Assembly: GCA_018340375.1 (NCBI GenBank)
Contig: JAFFJZ010000017.1
Span: 6,810,001-6,874,000, forward strand
Source: Gonatopus flavifemur
Lineage: Eukaryota; Arthropoda; Insecta; Hymenoptera; Dryinidae
Length of the DNA stretch: 64,000 nt
Direction of reading: 5' to 3'
The translations under genes were made by a program, and so were the position numbers. The stretch's first letter is position 1; every line of letters starts with the position of its first letter. The notes under the pieces are model-generated. The model had not been told where the DNA came from. It saw only the letters and a program-made list of their open reading frames with translations, and ran no database searches. Below are positions 1 to 10,443 of this stretch, piece by piece.

Positions 1-1707
1 GTCATGTTATCAATAATCCTGATCTTTCAGAATGCACTTGCGGATTCGACCAAGTAAAGGTCCGAGTTGATTGGAAATTTCCCAGATATTCGTGTCCATG
101 AGATATACACAGTAGAAAATTTTTCGTCAAATTCAACACACAAGCGAATGTTAACCATTGTTCTTCACACTCAACGTGTGTTGATTCCAGAGTGACACTC
201 ACAAAGTGGTAATTTGAACGAGAATAACATTTTAATGTGTTGAAAATGAATCGATCAAACAGCATTTGATCAGTGTGTTGAATGAACACACAAAAGTGTT
301 AAATATTCAACACTTCAATTTTAACACGTAGTTAAATATTCAACACTTGAATTTCAAGAGTACTATCAATACTTCCGATATTCTCAAAGAGCTTGTTAAT
401 GTCCGACAGATTGAACACCTCCAGAGCTCTATATAAATTCATTAGTTCTTGAAGAGTTCTATTCTCGCTCTTGAGAAAGAATTCTTCGTGTGTTATCTTG
501 GCGGGTTCATGTCCTGAGGATGATTTTTTTTTTCCGATTTCATATTATTCTTTTCCTAATTCAAGCAACTGAAGATAGTAATTGTAATAATCTTATATTA
601 TAATAGGAACTCACTTTTTTTCCTCGCTGTTATTTATATTGATATATTACTGGTTGACAGTACCATCTACCCCAAAACAAACACCTTCATCATAAATGGA
701 TACTTGTACTTATAACACTTATAATCTAGATATTTGTCCTCATACTCGAAAATATATTATCAAATCTTCCAGCCTGCATGCTATTTGTCATACTCCTTAG
801 AATCCATTGCTCTCCGTGAGGAGATTCAGAATCGATCGGTCTATATTCCACGGAGACAAAGTTTCGGAATTTCGTTATCAATTCGTCATAGGGTTTGATG
901 GAATTTGCAAGTATACTTTTTCAAAAACATTCCTCCGAAGTGATTTCATTCTTCATTTCAGTAGATTGCGAATCGATCGGTCTTTATTCGATGGACACAA
1001 GTTTATGAAATTTTTTCCATCAATTTGTCACAGGAATTGATGGAATTTGCAAGTACACTCTTTTAAAAACGTTCCTTCGAAGTGATATTCATTGTTTTTC
1101 TTTTCAGAAGATTTCGACTCGATCGGTCTATATTCCACGGAGACAAAGTTTCGAAATTTTTTCGTCAATTCGTCACAGGAATTGATGGAATTTGCAAGTA
1201 CACTTCTTCAAAAACGTTCCTCTGAAGTGCTATACATTTCTCACTTCAGAAGATTCTGCATCGATCGGTCTACACAGTAAAAAAACCTTCCGTCATTGTG
1301 TAAAAAAGAAGTACGTGTCAAAATCCAAGTGTTGAATATTTCACTACATGTCAAAATTCAAGTGTTGAATATTCAACTACGTGTTAGAATTCAAGTGTTG
1401 AATATTTAACACTTTTGTGTGTTCATTCAACACACTGATCAAATGCTGTTCGATCGATTCATTTTCAACACATTAAAATGTTATCCGCGTTCAAATTAAC
1501 ACTTTGTGAGTGGCACTTTGGAATCAACACACGTTGAGTGTGAAGAGAAATGGTTAACATTCGCTTGTGTGTTGAATTTGACGAAAAATTTTCTACTGTG
1601 TATATCTCATGGACACGAATATCTGGGAAATTTCCAATCAACTCGGACCTTTACTTGGTCGAATCCGCAAGTGCATTCTGAAAGATCAGGATTATTGATA
1701 ACATGAC
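1..1707. mobile_element. Non-autonomous element with long terminal inverted repeats and internal tandem repeats
   Basis: Bases 1-~350 are the near-perfect reverse complement of ~1330-1707; the first ten bases (gtcatgttat) pair with 1698-1707. Both arms carry short direct repeats of a ~33-bp motif containing gtgttgaata at their inner ends (three copies at 1316-1415, about two at 295-350). The centre (826-1280) holds about 3.3 copies of a ~142-bp repeat beginning agatt..gaatcgatcggtct at 826, 963, 1108 and 1251. The open frames in the arms mirror one another and look non-genic. No transposase is present, so it would need another element's enzyme. The element may extend left of base 1, so its target duplication cannot be checked. 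Confidence 0.75.
826..1280 (+). repeat. ~142-bp tandem repeat inside the inverted-repeat element
   Basis: Copies start at about 826, 963, 1108 and 1251, each with the core gaatcgatcggtctatattc followed by a purine-rich stretch. A minus-strand match to the same core (reading tcgatcggtctatattccacgg with changes) occurs near 18999-19035, so the unit also exists outside this element. Confidence 0.7.
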
Positions 1708-3000
1708 GATGTAATGACATAAAAAATAATAATCGGATGTGAAATTTAATTATTCACCAGAGAGATGACAAAAAAAAATGAAATGTCTCCACACAGAATC
1801 GGACCCGACCGTTCTTCCGCAAGAACCATGTCTTTTGCCGCTAGGCTATGGGGTCTTGTAATACTTCGATCCACATATTACGTCTATGAAGTGATGCAGC
1901 GAAGGAAAGAGACTGATAGTGCATGAAATGATGGAATATCAATTTGAATGCTCAAATCTCATCATTCAGTTCATTGAAAATAATTTGCACTCAATCAATT
2001 GAATATTCAGTCTCATTATTTTGATGTTGATCAACATCTGATAATCGATGTTGATTTGATTATCCTCATCGGAATATCATAGTGATCTCTGAAAATTAAT
2101 TCATCTCGGAAAATTATGGAATTCACCGCAGGACGTTTATCATAGATCCCCAAACTATCTTAGAATTTTTCAACCATCGATTGATTGACAATTCTGATGA
2201 AATTCATTAAAAAATCATCAAGATTTAGAATAATGATTAGAAATGCGTAACTATTAGAAAATTTTTATACAATACATATAGGAGTTCTTGAAAGCTTCAT
2301 AATCAGTCATAAGAATAACCAATAATCTTATAAAATTCCTGAAAAATAAATAATAATTGAAAAATTATTTACTTATATTCGATTTTAATTCAATTAAATG
2401 ATGCTATGTATCAAATCTGTATTTCATCGTGATAATTTAATAATCAGTATTGAACTGGCTCTTTAATTGAAAAGAAAACGAAGAAAATATCGAAGGGTCC
2501 CGGCCGAGAATTGCCCGGGCTGCCGGGTAAGTCAGTTCGATACTGATTGCAACAAAATTGTCGCTTGGAAAAGAAAAAGCGGTGAAACTTTCCGGTCAGT
2601 CAACCGCGTGGGCTTCAAACTTCTTCCGATCTTGCAAGGAGTTAGCTGATCGTAAAACATATTGAGAAGACAAAGACCGACGGATAGTTGGTTCTCTCTC
2701 GATTGTTCGAGCTGACTCGAAGTGAATTGACCGGTTCCGAATCACATGAATACGAGTTTCAATGTGTGCGTACACCTGGCTGGAATGGTGGGGACGAGAA
2801 ATGGTCAGATGGAGAGGGTGAATCGACTCGGTCGACCAAATGCTGGCATCACTGAGGTAGACCTATCTCAACTTATATGAAGCAAATCATACAAGATGAG
2901 GGTTGTCGTAGATATGCAGGAATTAAGCGGTTAGCGGATAATAGACAACCTTGGAGGATTTCATCAAACCAGTCATAAGACTGATTACTTCATGATGATG
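1708..3000. other. Anonymous AT-rich DNA
   Basis: No credible coding frame was seen. A tRNA-like stretch lies at 1796-1856 (listed separately) and a short GAT microsatellite at about 2993-3007. Frames of about 60 codons here show no recognisable domain. Confidence 0.5.
1796..1856 (-). other. tRNA-like pol III box pair (SINE or tRNA remnant)
   Basis: Read on the minus strand, TAGCCTAGCGG (1838-1848) resembles a box A and GGTCGGGTCCGATTC (1796-1810) a box B, at tRNA-like spacing. I could not fold a convincing acceptor stem, so a decayed tRNA-derived SINE head is more likely than a functional tRNA. Confidence 0.25.
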
Positions 3001-3009
3001 ATGATGATT

Positions 3010-3558
3010 CTATGGGGTGTGTCTATACTGTAAGAGGTATCCGGGATATGTGAAAACATATAACAATATTTATACAGGGATTCTCGATCGATCAGAACGA
3101 TTTAAATGAGAAAAGTAGTAGAAAAGTATAAGATGAGTTGTTGGTGGCATTCTCGCGTTCTTTTCGCATTCCAACGTCTCTATGGGGTATGTTCATATTG
3201 CGAGGGGTATCTGGGATATGTAGCATCATATGGCAATATTCATACGAGGATTCCGAATTGATCAGGACGTTATAAGTGAGAAAAGTAGTCGAAAGTCGTG
3301 AGAATGTAGCGGACGAGTGGATGGTGCCATCCTCACGTTCTTTTCCCATTCTCTCTTTCCTATGGGTATTGTATGGGGTATGTCTTCACTGTGAGGGGTA
3401 TTTGGGATGCGTAAGATCATATGACAATATTCATACAAGCATTCCGAATCGATCAGAACTATTAAGGTGAGAAAAGTAGTGAAAAGTCGTCCAAAAGTAG
3501 CGGACGAGTTGTCGGTGGCATTCTCACGTTTTTCTCTTATGGGCACTCTTCTATGGGG
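3010..3558 (+). repeat. 170-190 bp tandem repeat array, cluster 1
   Basis: Successive units begin with ctatggggt(g/a)tgtc at about 3010, 3180, 3371 and 3551. Each includes a ggtatctgggatatgtg segment, a catacaaggattc.gatcgatcag segment, a gagaaaagtagt..aaagtcgt segment and a ggtggcattctcacgtt segment. The same unit recurs at 5200-5538, 6347-6440 and 16740-17740. The array is broken after 3558 by a GC-richer insertion. Confidence 0.8.
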
Positions 3559-5200
3559 TGTGACGTGATACATTGTCAAAAAAAGAGTCGCGAGATGGCA
3601 CTGCGCATGACCCCTAATGAAGGTAGTCGTGTGATTTGAGAACATATTGGTTTGCGCAAGAGAACACAACTATCGCTCCCTTAAACGAGAATCGGAAACA
3701 CATTCCCCCTTCTTCACTGTTCCTGTCCTCCTCCAATCTCTGTCCGTTTATGATTTGTCGAGGTTCCCCGTCCCAAGGAGGCAGAGCCACCTACACCACG
3801 AGCCCGAGGAAGGATTGGCCCAACGCTAGGAGACGACTCTCACACCTTCCCAGATTCTCCCCCAGCGACAACCTATCAGGAGGCCGGAAACGACCCACGG
3901 GTATCGCTCTTCCATGGCATTCCAGGGCACACAAGAAAGTGGGAGAGACAACCTTCATCGCAACGCACCACCTCACCCCTGCCTTGGAACATTACATAAA
4001 GATAAAAAAACGGCAACACCCACCCTCGGAGAATCCCCACCACGCATCCACACACACTCACCCAACGATTATTTGGAGACCACCATCAGCAAAACCCATG
4101 AAAGAGCTCAAAGGGACGAGCTCTAACGGAAAGTCACCGACGGGGTTCCGTGTGTTACTTTACGAACCCACCCGTCGGTGAAGAAGAAGAAAAGGCCATC
4201 TTGGCTTCACTTTTTGTGTGACCGAGTAACAGCCACGTTGGCAAGAACTCTTTTTGGATTTCGAGATTTGGAATACGTTGAGTGTGTGGTGCCATCGGGG
4301 TCCGAAATCATATTTTTGAGGGGAAATTCCCACCCGCCAAGGAATTTTACTAGTGTGAGAGTGCCTGGGTGGTGATATTCAACCTGGTTCTCGGTCAAAA
4401 GTGTCTTTCCCGTGGCTTCCTCCACCCGCTCCCTCTCTTGATTCTTCCTTCACCCTTTATGTCTGCACCTTGTATTCACCCCTCTCGTTCGTATTACCCC
4501 TTCCTCGGATAAATTTTATGGTCGCGGTTTCCCTGTATGCCCCTTTTGTCTGATCGATGTAAACGGCCTTGTCCGTGTAGAATACTCCCTCGTGGTCGTG
4601 CCCTCCGTATTTTTCTTTCTCTTTATATTCCCAGTGTTCCCTGAAATAATTTCACGAACTTGAAGTGTTTATCTGTATTCTTCTTCCCACGACAAAGGCG
4701 TGAGGATTTTGTGTTAATAATGGAAATAAACTTATATGTGTGAAACATGTGTTTAACTTCAAAAGTGGGTTTTCTTTTTGTTTGGTCAATTAAAATCAAC
4801 CCACCCCCTCTCCCTGAGCTCTCCTCTGCCCCTTGACCCCTTCAAGACTATCGTGAACAAATTAATTCTTTCTTCTCAATATATTCCAGGTCCCCCGGCT
4901 CTTTATAAATGTCCATGACGGGGATCGTGGAGGCACTCAACAACCCTTGCGCCTTTGTGAATAGGCTATTCACCCATCGCAAGGCCCAAGCAACACAGGA
5001 GGTTAGAAATGCTAAGAACGTGTTTGAAAAGTCCTACGAACATGCTCAGAACTTCCAAATGCGACTGTTTCGAATAATTATGTGATATGCACCTCCATAG
5101 AATATCTTGACGAACTTATTCAAAAAAGTCTCATTTGCACATCCTTTTCACATTCACTGCGACATCATAGCATATTTGAGAAGTTCTTGTGTTAATTGGG
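3559..5200 (+). mobile_element. Insertion splitting the 170-190 bp array; possibly a 5' fragment of an LTR retrotransposon
   Basis: The repeat unit stops at ctatgggg (3558) and resumes near 5203 at gggtatgtctacactg. The insert is notably GC-richer than its surroundings. It begins TGTGACGTGATACATTG, which looks like an LTR start, and a short open frame at 4910-5086 (next entry) could be a gag leader. Bases ~3690-3845 recur inverted at 16588-16735, also beside the same tandem array, which shows the segment is repetitive. I could not find a matching right end or a clean target duplication, so the class assignment is weak. Confidence 0.35.
4910..5086 (+). CDS. Short gag-like leader frame (fragment)
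   Basis: A 58-codon frame starts ATGTCCATGACG at about 4910 and ends in TGA after a segment rich in charged helix-formers (NRLFTHRKAQATQEVRNAK). It follows the GC-rich putative LTR and precedes a sharp loss of coding character. Its position would suit the first part of a gag polyprotein in a truncated retroelement. No domain is recognisable, and chance openness is possible. Confidence 0.2.
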
Positions 5201-5538
5201 AGGGTATGTCTACACTGTGATAGATATCTGGAATATGTGGGATCATATGGGAATATCGATACAAGGATTTCGAATCGATTGAAACGATATAAGTCAGGAA
5301 AGTTGTGAAAAGTCGTCAAGAAGTACCGGACGAGATGTTGGTGGGATTGTCAGGTTATTTTCTCATTCCAACGGCTTTATAGGTATTCTATGGGGTATGT
5401 CTATTCTGGGTGAGGTATGTGGGATATGTGAGATCATTTGAGAGTATTCATACAAGGATTTTGGATCGATCAGAACCTTTTTCATGAGAAAAATAGTGAA
5501 AAGTCATGGAAGAGTAGCGGACGAGTTGTAGGTGGCAT
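5200..5538 (+). repeat. 170-190 bp tandem repeat array, cluster 2
   Basis: Two units of the cluster-1 repeat lie here, with ggtatgtctacactgtg at ~5205 and ctatggggtatgtctattctgg at ~5388. The array is interrupted inside the ggtggcatt segment by the solo LTR at 5539 and resumes at 6347. Confidence 0.75.
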
Positions 5539-6346
5539 TGTTGACAACCAATGTTGTCTTCTACAAAGGTGCCAGGTGGCTCATGCGTCTCGGATTGGAA
5601 TAAATCTGAATTGTTTGATTCCACGAAAACTCTTTATTTTCGCTTCCTTGTGAGAAGATAAAGAATAATATATATATGTTCAGTTACATAAATAAGCTAA
5701 AATATATAAAAAAAAAGAAGAAAAGAAATGAGCATGAGATATTCTGCGAGACCAATTGGGTTTTCTAATGTAACAAACTCAATAAAAATGTGAATTCACG
5801 TCATGACCTATACATGCACTCTCACTACATTAAACCTGGGTTATTATTCAAGATCGAAATGGTACCTGATCGGATTGTTTTAATGTTCCCGTGTAGAAGA
5901 GGAGTACGTACTCACGCGCGCGTTAGGAAGAGGAAAGGAATGTGGCCACGTGCTCACGATCACGGTTCCAATTCAAATCCAGAATACACTGTCCAAGCTT
6001 CCTTCCTTCCTTCTTTGAGGAATTTTCCATGGAATAGAGCGAGTTTCCTTCCTCCTTATGGTGGTTCCTCAATCCAAACGGGTAATGCCACACTCACATC
6101 AATTTCACACACGAAAGAGTGTTCTTGCTCCGAGCGTACTTGAGGACGGTAGCGGAGAGAGTGGGCACGTGTTAGCACCGAAAAGGTGTACGGAGTTTAT
6201 ACGTGTAAAAGTGCCATGATCACTCGGCGCAATCGATATGCTCTCATTGCAAATAGAGTACAGCACTGTCCAGAGATAATGTATGGATCACTCTACCGTA
6301 TCGGCATAGATCGTGTTAAGGAAAGGAGAGAAGGATAGCGCGAACA
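5539..6346. mobile_element. Solo LTR of an LTR retrotransposon
   Basis: The 808-bp segment begins TGTTGACAAC and ends GCGCGAACA, so it has the TG...CA ends and TGTT/AACA inverted termini expected of an LTR. It is flanked by a perfect 5-bp duplication, GGCAT at 5534-5538 and 6347-6351. The target is the ggtggcattc part of the 170-190 bp repeat, which is intact in other units, so the empty site is known. Only one LTR and no internal coding region are present, as after LTR-LTR recombination. The TGTTGACAAC start and 5-bp duplication would suit BEL/Pao, but that assignment is inference. Orientation is not known. Confidence 0.8.
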
Positions 6347-6440
6347 GGCATTCCTACGTTTTTCTCTCATTCCAACCTTTTTATGAGTATTCTATGGGGC
6401 TGTGTCCATACTGTGACGCCTACCTGGGATAAGTCGCGCG
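6347..6440 (+). repeat. Continuation of the 170-190 bp repeat after the solo LTR
   Basis: ggcattcctacgtttttctctcattccaa and the next unit start ctatggggctgtgtccatactgtg continue the array that was split at 5538. Confidence 0.7.
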
Positions 6441-6718
6441 TCAAATTTCACAAAAATAGTGTCAAAATTTGAATATCTCACTATTCACTTTGTGGAATTT
6501 CGTATGCGAATTTTGGAAAGGGCATATGTTCCTCTATTCTTTATTAGGTATTGATAATTTTTCATTGTTTTTCGGATAAAACTACACAAATAGTGGACCG
6601 TTTTGTCTTTTTAATGCATTTAAGAAAAACTCTCAGATTTTAAGAAATATTCCTCAATTTTCATTGAAGATGACTATATTTACGATCTGCATTTTTCTCC
6701 GTCTATCCCCTTGAGGAG

Positions 6719-7036
6719 ATACCAGCTTACCGATTGGGTAGACATTTTTTCGGTAAGAATGCTACAAACTGAATATATAGAAAAGGCTGGAAGCTTAGGA
6801 AATATAATCTTCAGTACTTCATGAAGTGCGGTACATCACCCAAATTGCAAATTTCGGAAACAATTTTGTTGATATCGACTGAGAAAAAAAATTTTTTTTC
6901 GAAATTCTAAATTTGAGTGGTGTACCGCGTTTGATAAAGGACTCAAGATTATATCTCCTAAAAATTTCAGCCCTTTCCATAAATTCAGTTCGGGCGATTC
7001 TTGCCGAGAAAATCTTTACTCGGAGGGTATGCTGGT
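6719..7036. mobile_element. MITE with ATACCAGC termini, split at its right end by the 3.86-kb transposon
   Basis: The element opens ATACCAGCTTACC and ends GGGTATGCTGGT|AT, with the last two bases now at 10901-10902 beyond the transposon. The arms form an imperfect hairpin. A second family member at 54271-54489 ends ggtacgctggtat without interruption, which supplies the empty site for the transposon inserted here. Confidence 0.65.
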
Positions 7037-7547
7037 TAGGGTGGAGTGAAAAACGAAAAAGTCTCTGAATCGAATCGTAATAGTGCGGAAAAGTTGCTAC
7101 TCTTCGAGACAAACTCAGGAAAAAAAAAAATTTTGAAATCGGATGAGATCTTCAACTCGCGCATTTCGTTTAAAGTTTTTGAATTTCATCGAAAATTCAA
7201 GGATATTTCAAAATATTCCAGGTTGCTTAATTATTGTCCGATCGAGCTAATTTTTGGTTTGTCGCATTATGTTGAGATTTTTAATGGAAAAAAAAACATA
7301 TCCCCCTCCTCCCTTCACGGGGAGGGGGTAACACAGAAAGCCTGCACGGGGTCATAAAGCACGTTTTCCTCTCAAATCACCCTAAATAGGTGTCGACGCC
7401 TTACAGTTACATCGAAACAATTTCCGGTGTATTATAGAATATCCTTATCGCTTCAATTATTATATGAACTGGAATTGCTTATGGGGCATAAACTCAATGG
7501 CTGGCATTCCTTACTTGTCTTTGCTAATTATCCAGTAGCACAGTAGA

Positions 7548-7853
7548 GTTGTATCGTCGCAGCGTTATTGCAGACTGAGTGTCTTATAGAACATCCACAC
7601 GCACTTGTGTGCATTGCATGTATTTCTACATACACATTCTTGATTATCGGTTGTATCGTCGCAGCGTTATCGCAGACTGAGTGTCTTATAGAGAATCCAC
7701 ACGCACTTGTGTGCATCGCATATATTTCCACCTACACATTCTTGATTATCTGTTGTATCGTCACAGCGTTATTACAGACTGAGTGTCTTATAAAAAATCC
7801 ACACGCACTGGTGTGCATCGCATATATTTCCACATACACATTCTTGATTATCG
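7548..7853 (+). repeat. Three perfect-length 102-bp tandem repeats upstream of the transposase
   Basis: Units start gttgtatcgtc at 7548, 7650 and 7752, each exactly 102 bp, and the next gtta at 7854 abuts the gene. The period equals 34 codons and frames stay open through it on both strands. It lies just before the ATG at 7861. A role as subterminal binding sites or promoter is possible but not shown. Confidence 0.9.
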
Positions 7854-7860
7854 GTTATCA

Positions 7861-10117
7861 ATGTCCCTGACACGTGAAGACACGGCGTGTCCTTTCTTCG
7901 GGGCCCCAAGACCATTGCCGCTTTCCTTCCTCCCAACATCTGCGGATGTCGTGAGAGCTTTTCACCAGGAAAGATATAGACTGTGCTCCGGGAAGAAAGT
8001 CGACTTTTCTTTAGTGGCTAGCAGTGTAGCCTCACAATTGGAAGCATTGTATTGCAAAGCTTCCATTCCTGCCGTTTCTCATGCCAGAATAATACAAAAA
8101 ATAAAAGTCCTGCATGACAAATATTATGTTCTCAGAAAATCTTACAACAGGGAAAAAACACATGAAAAGTACAAGAACTTTATCCAAGAGTCATGTGAAA
8201 CTTTATTCGATATTTCTACATGTAAATGCCCTATGACATTTGAGTGCATTTGCAACAAATCTTTTAGTGCATGCATTTGCTCCAATCCTGTTGTCATCCA
8301 ATGCAGGTGCCCTAAAGACAGAAAAATACCTGTAATAGAACTCAAGTTTCTGTATGCACAAAGGTATTTGAGGAAGGGGAAAATTGGAGCCAAAGATTTG
8401 ACAGAAACCAAAAGATTGACAAAACAAATGCAGAGGAAAGAACGTAGTAATCTTCTGCAGCACTCCTCTATAGAAATTGCTGCAGGTCCGTCTTCTTTTA
8501 GCACTATTCCTGGAACAGAAAATAAACATTTTGGAGAAAGTGACAATGAACAGCACGATGCAACCTTTCAGTTCCCACGCTCAACGTCTTTTGTTTCTGA
8601 AAAACAACAAATGCGTTTGTCATTGCCAGCAACTGGGGGGATATGTGATCGGTATGGGGTTTTTGACAGAGCAGCAGCAGCCATAGCTTCAAGCGTGCTG
8701 AAAGATGTGGGATTAGTCACTAATGAAAATTCATCTATGATTATTGATCGAAGCAAGATTAGACGTGAGAAAGAAAAATGCAGAGCTAGTTTAGTTGAAG
8801 CGCAGCTTATTGAGCGACAAGCAGAGGGTCCTAAGTGTTTGTACTTCGACGGCAGATCAGATAACACACTGTACTTAGAAGAAAGAAACGGTAAACGCTA
8901 CCAAATAGAGAAAAAAGAAGAACATATTTCTGTTATTGAGGAACCTGGCTCAAAATATGTTTGCCATATAGTACCAGATTCAAATACCGGAAAGGATACA
9001 GCCCTCAGCATTGTGAGGTACTTCGAAGACAATGCTATAGATACATCTGGTATTGCAGTTATCGATTGCGATGGTACAGCAACAAATACTGGCTGGAAAA
9101 ATGGAGCCATTAAACATATTGAGATGAAATTACAAAAACCCTTACAATGGGTTATCTGCCTCATGCACTTTAACGAATTGCCTTTGCGGCATCTCATCGA
9201 AGATCTTGATGGGGGAACAAGTGGTCCTCATTCATTCACAGGTGCTATCTGCAAACAACTTGCAGAATATGAGTCGTTGCCTGTGGTTGATTTTCAGCTG
9301 ATCAGCTGCGTTCTGCCAGAGATTGATTTCAAAATCCTCAGTAAAGATCAAAGATATTTACACGAGATTGCTCTCAGCATTGATTCAGGATCCTGTTCAA
9401 CAGATCTAGCCAACCGTGACCCGGGACCAATAGCACATGCTCGTTGGTTGACCACAGCTAACAGAATTCTTAGGCTATATATTTCCACTGCAAACCCGTC
9501 AGAAACCCTGCAGCTTATAGTGACATACATATTACACATATACGCACCACTGTGGTTCCAAATTAAGACAAAATCTTCTATTCTTGAAGGACCAAAACAC
9601 ATTTTTGATTGTATCAAAAGATGTCGAAAGTTACCTCCTAAAGTAAGGAATATTGTACATAAAGTCATTCAGACAAACGGCTTCTTCGCCCATCCAGAAA
9701 ATGTTCTGCTGTCTATGGTAATGGATAACGATGGCGAGTCCTCGAAACAAAAGGAAAACCTGTGACAAAAAAAGCTTTTGTAAGGACTTTCAAAGTACCT
9801 GAATTTAATTTTGAAGCGCAAGAGTACTTTGACATCATCAATTGGTCTAAGGTTACACTTACCTGTCCCCCACTCTTGTCTTCTCTTTCCGCACAGCAAA
9901 TTCCGATGCTAATTAAAAGGAGAAACAGAAACCAACACTAGAAATAGACCTGAAAAAAGTCCCTTGTCACACTCAGGCAGTAGAACGGTGTGTAAAACTG
10001 GTAACAAGAGCCAGTAAAGAAGTACATGGACACGACAGGAGAGATGGCTACATTCGAGCAACTCTTAACTCTCAAGCAGAAATGCCACAATTCGAAACAA
10101 AATCTGACTTCAAATAG
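7861..10117 (+). pseudogene. Transposase-like gene of the 3.86-kb transposon, frameshifted near its 3' end
   Basis: The main frame runs from ATG 7861 (MSLTREDTACPFFGAP) to TGA at 9763-9765. The same frame is open upstream to 7783, but only through the 102-bp repeat. Features in order: a helical N-terminal third; a cluster of closely spaced CxC cysteines at about residues 120-160; an acidic-motif block with CLYFDGR, then IDCDGTATNTGW, then LIEDLDGGTSG; and GPIAHARWLTTANRILRLY. These look like an RNase H-fold transposase core, but that is inference. Homology continues past the stop in a shifted frame (KKAFVRTFKVPEF, ~9755-9925) and, after a second shift, in another (KVPCHTQAVERCVKLVTRAS... to TAG 10115-10117). 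So two indels broke the C-terminus. It resembles proteins I remember as Cc8L18.2-like in insects, which a search must confirm. Confidence 0.75.
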
Positions 10118-10275
10118 AGTCCATGCCCACATTTGGTTGGTTGGTTGGGTAGGGCGTGGGTGGAACTCGCGGTGCAGCCACCTTCTCGTGGTGAGTTCTG
10201 AGTCGTGACAAGTGTGACGGGCGAAGAGCTGCATATATTGCATACTGTGATAAAACGTGGATATAACCCCTCCCC

Positions 10276-10443
10276 CAGGCGCGAATCCAAAGGGGGGCGG
10301 TAGGGGCAATTACCCCTCCCAAGCCAACCAAATATGTTCCGGCAATGGGGAGTTTTTGTATTCCTACGATCTTTATTTTTTTTAAAGTTCAAATAAGTAC
10401 TTTTCGCCCCCCCCCCCAAGACAGATCTCTGGATCCGCCCCTG
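10276..10443. mobile_element. 168-bp hAT-like MITE nested in the 3.86-kb transposon
   Basis: The ends are CAGGCGCGAATCCAAAG and the inverse of CAGGGGCGGATCCAGAG. They are flanked by a perfect 8-bp duplication CCCTCCCC (10268-10275 and 10444-10451). It holds G- and C-homopolymers and no frame. It inserted after the host transposon, in the non-coding stretch beyond the transposase gene. Confidence 0.8.

Noticed and set aside
807..1280. Frames of 60-77 codons rich in FRRF.IDRS
   Set aside because: They repeat with the 142-bp unit and change frame between units, so they reflect the repeat, not a gene.
2467..2649. 60-codon frame starting KRKRRKYRRVPAENCPG
   Set aside because: Short, with no neighbours, domain or splice context; best taken as chance.
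7548..7853. Possible CRISPR array at the evenly spaced repeats
   Set aside because: The repeats are directly adjacent with no unique spacers, and the DNA is eukaryotic.
7528..7870. 100-codon plus and 67-codon minus frames with repeated ECLIE.PHALVCIA
   Set aside because: They are produced by the 102-bp tandem repeat, whose period is a multiple of three.
8142..8546. Minus-strand frames of 100-134 codons across the 3.86-kb transposon
   Set aside because: They lie wholly opposite the transposase frame and show no domain; they are shadows of it.
9740..9765. Programmed -1 frameshift at the end of the transposase frame
   Set aside because: The A-rich run does not present an X XXY YYZ heptamer in the reading frame, and a second frame break follows, so ordinary indels are the simpler explanation.
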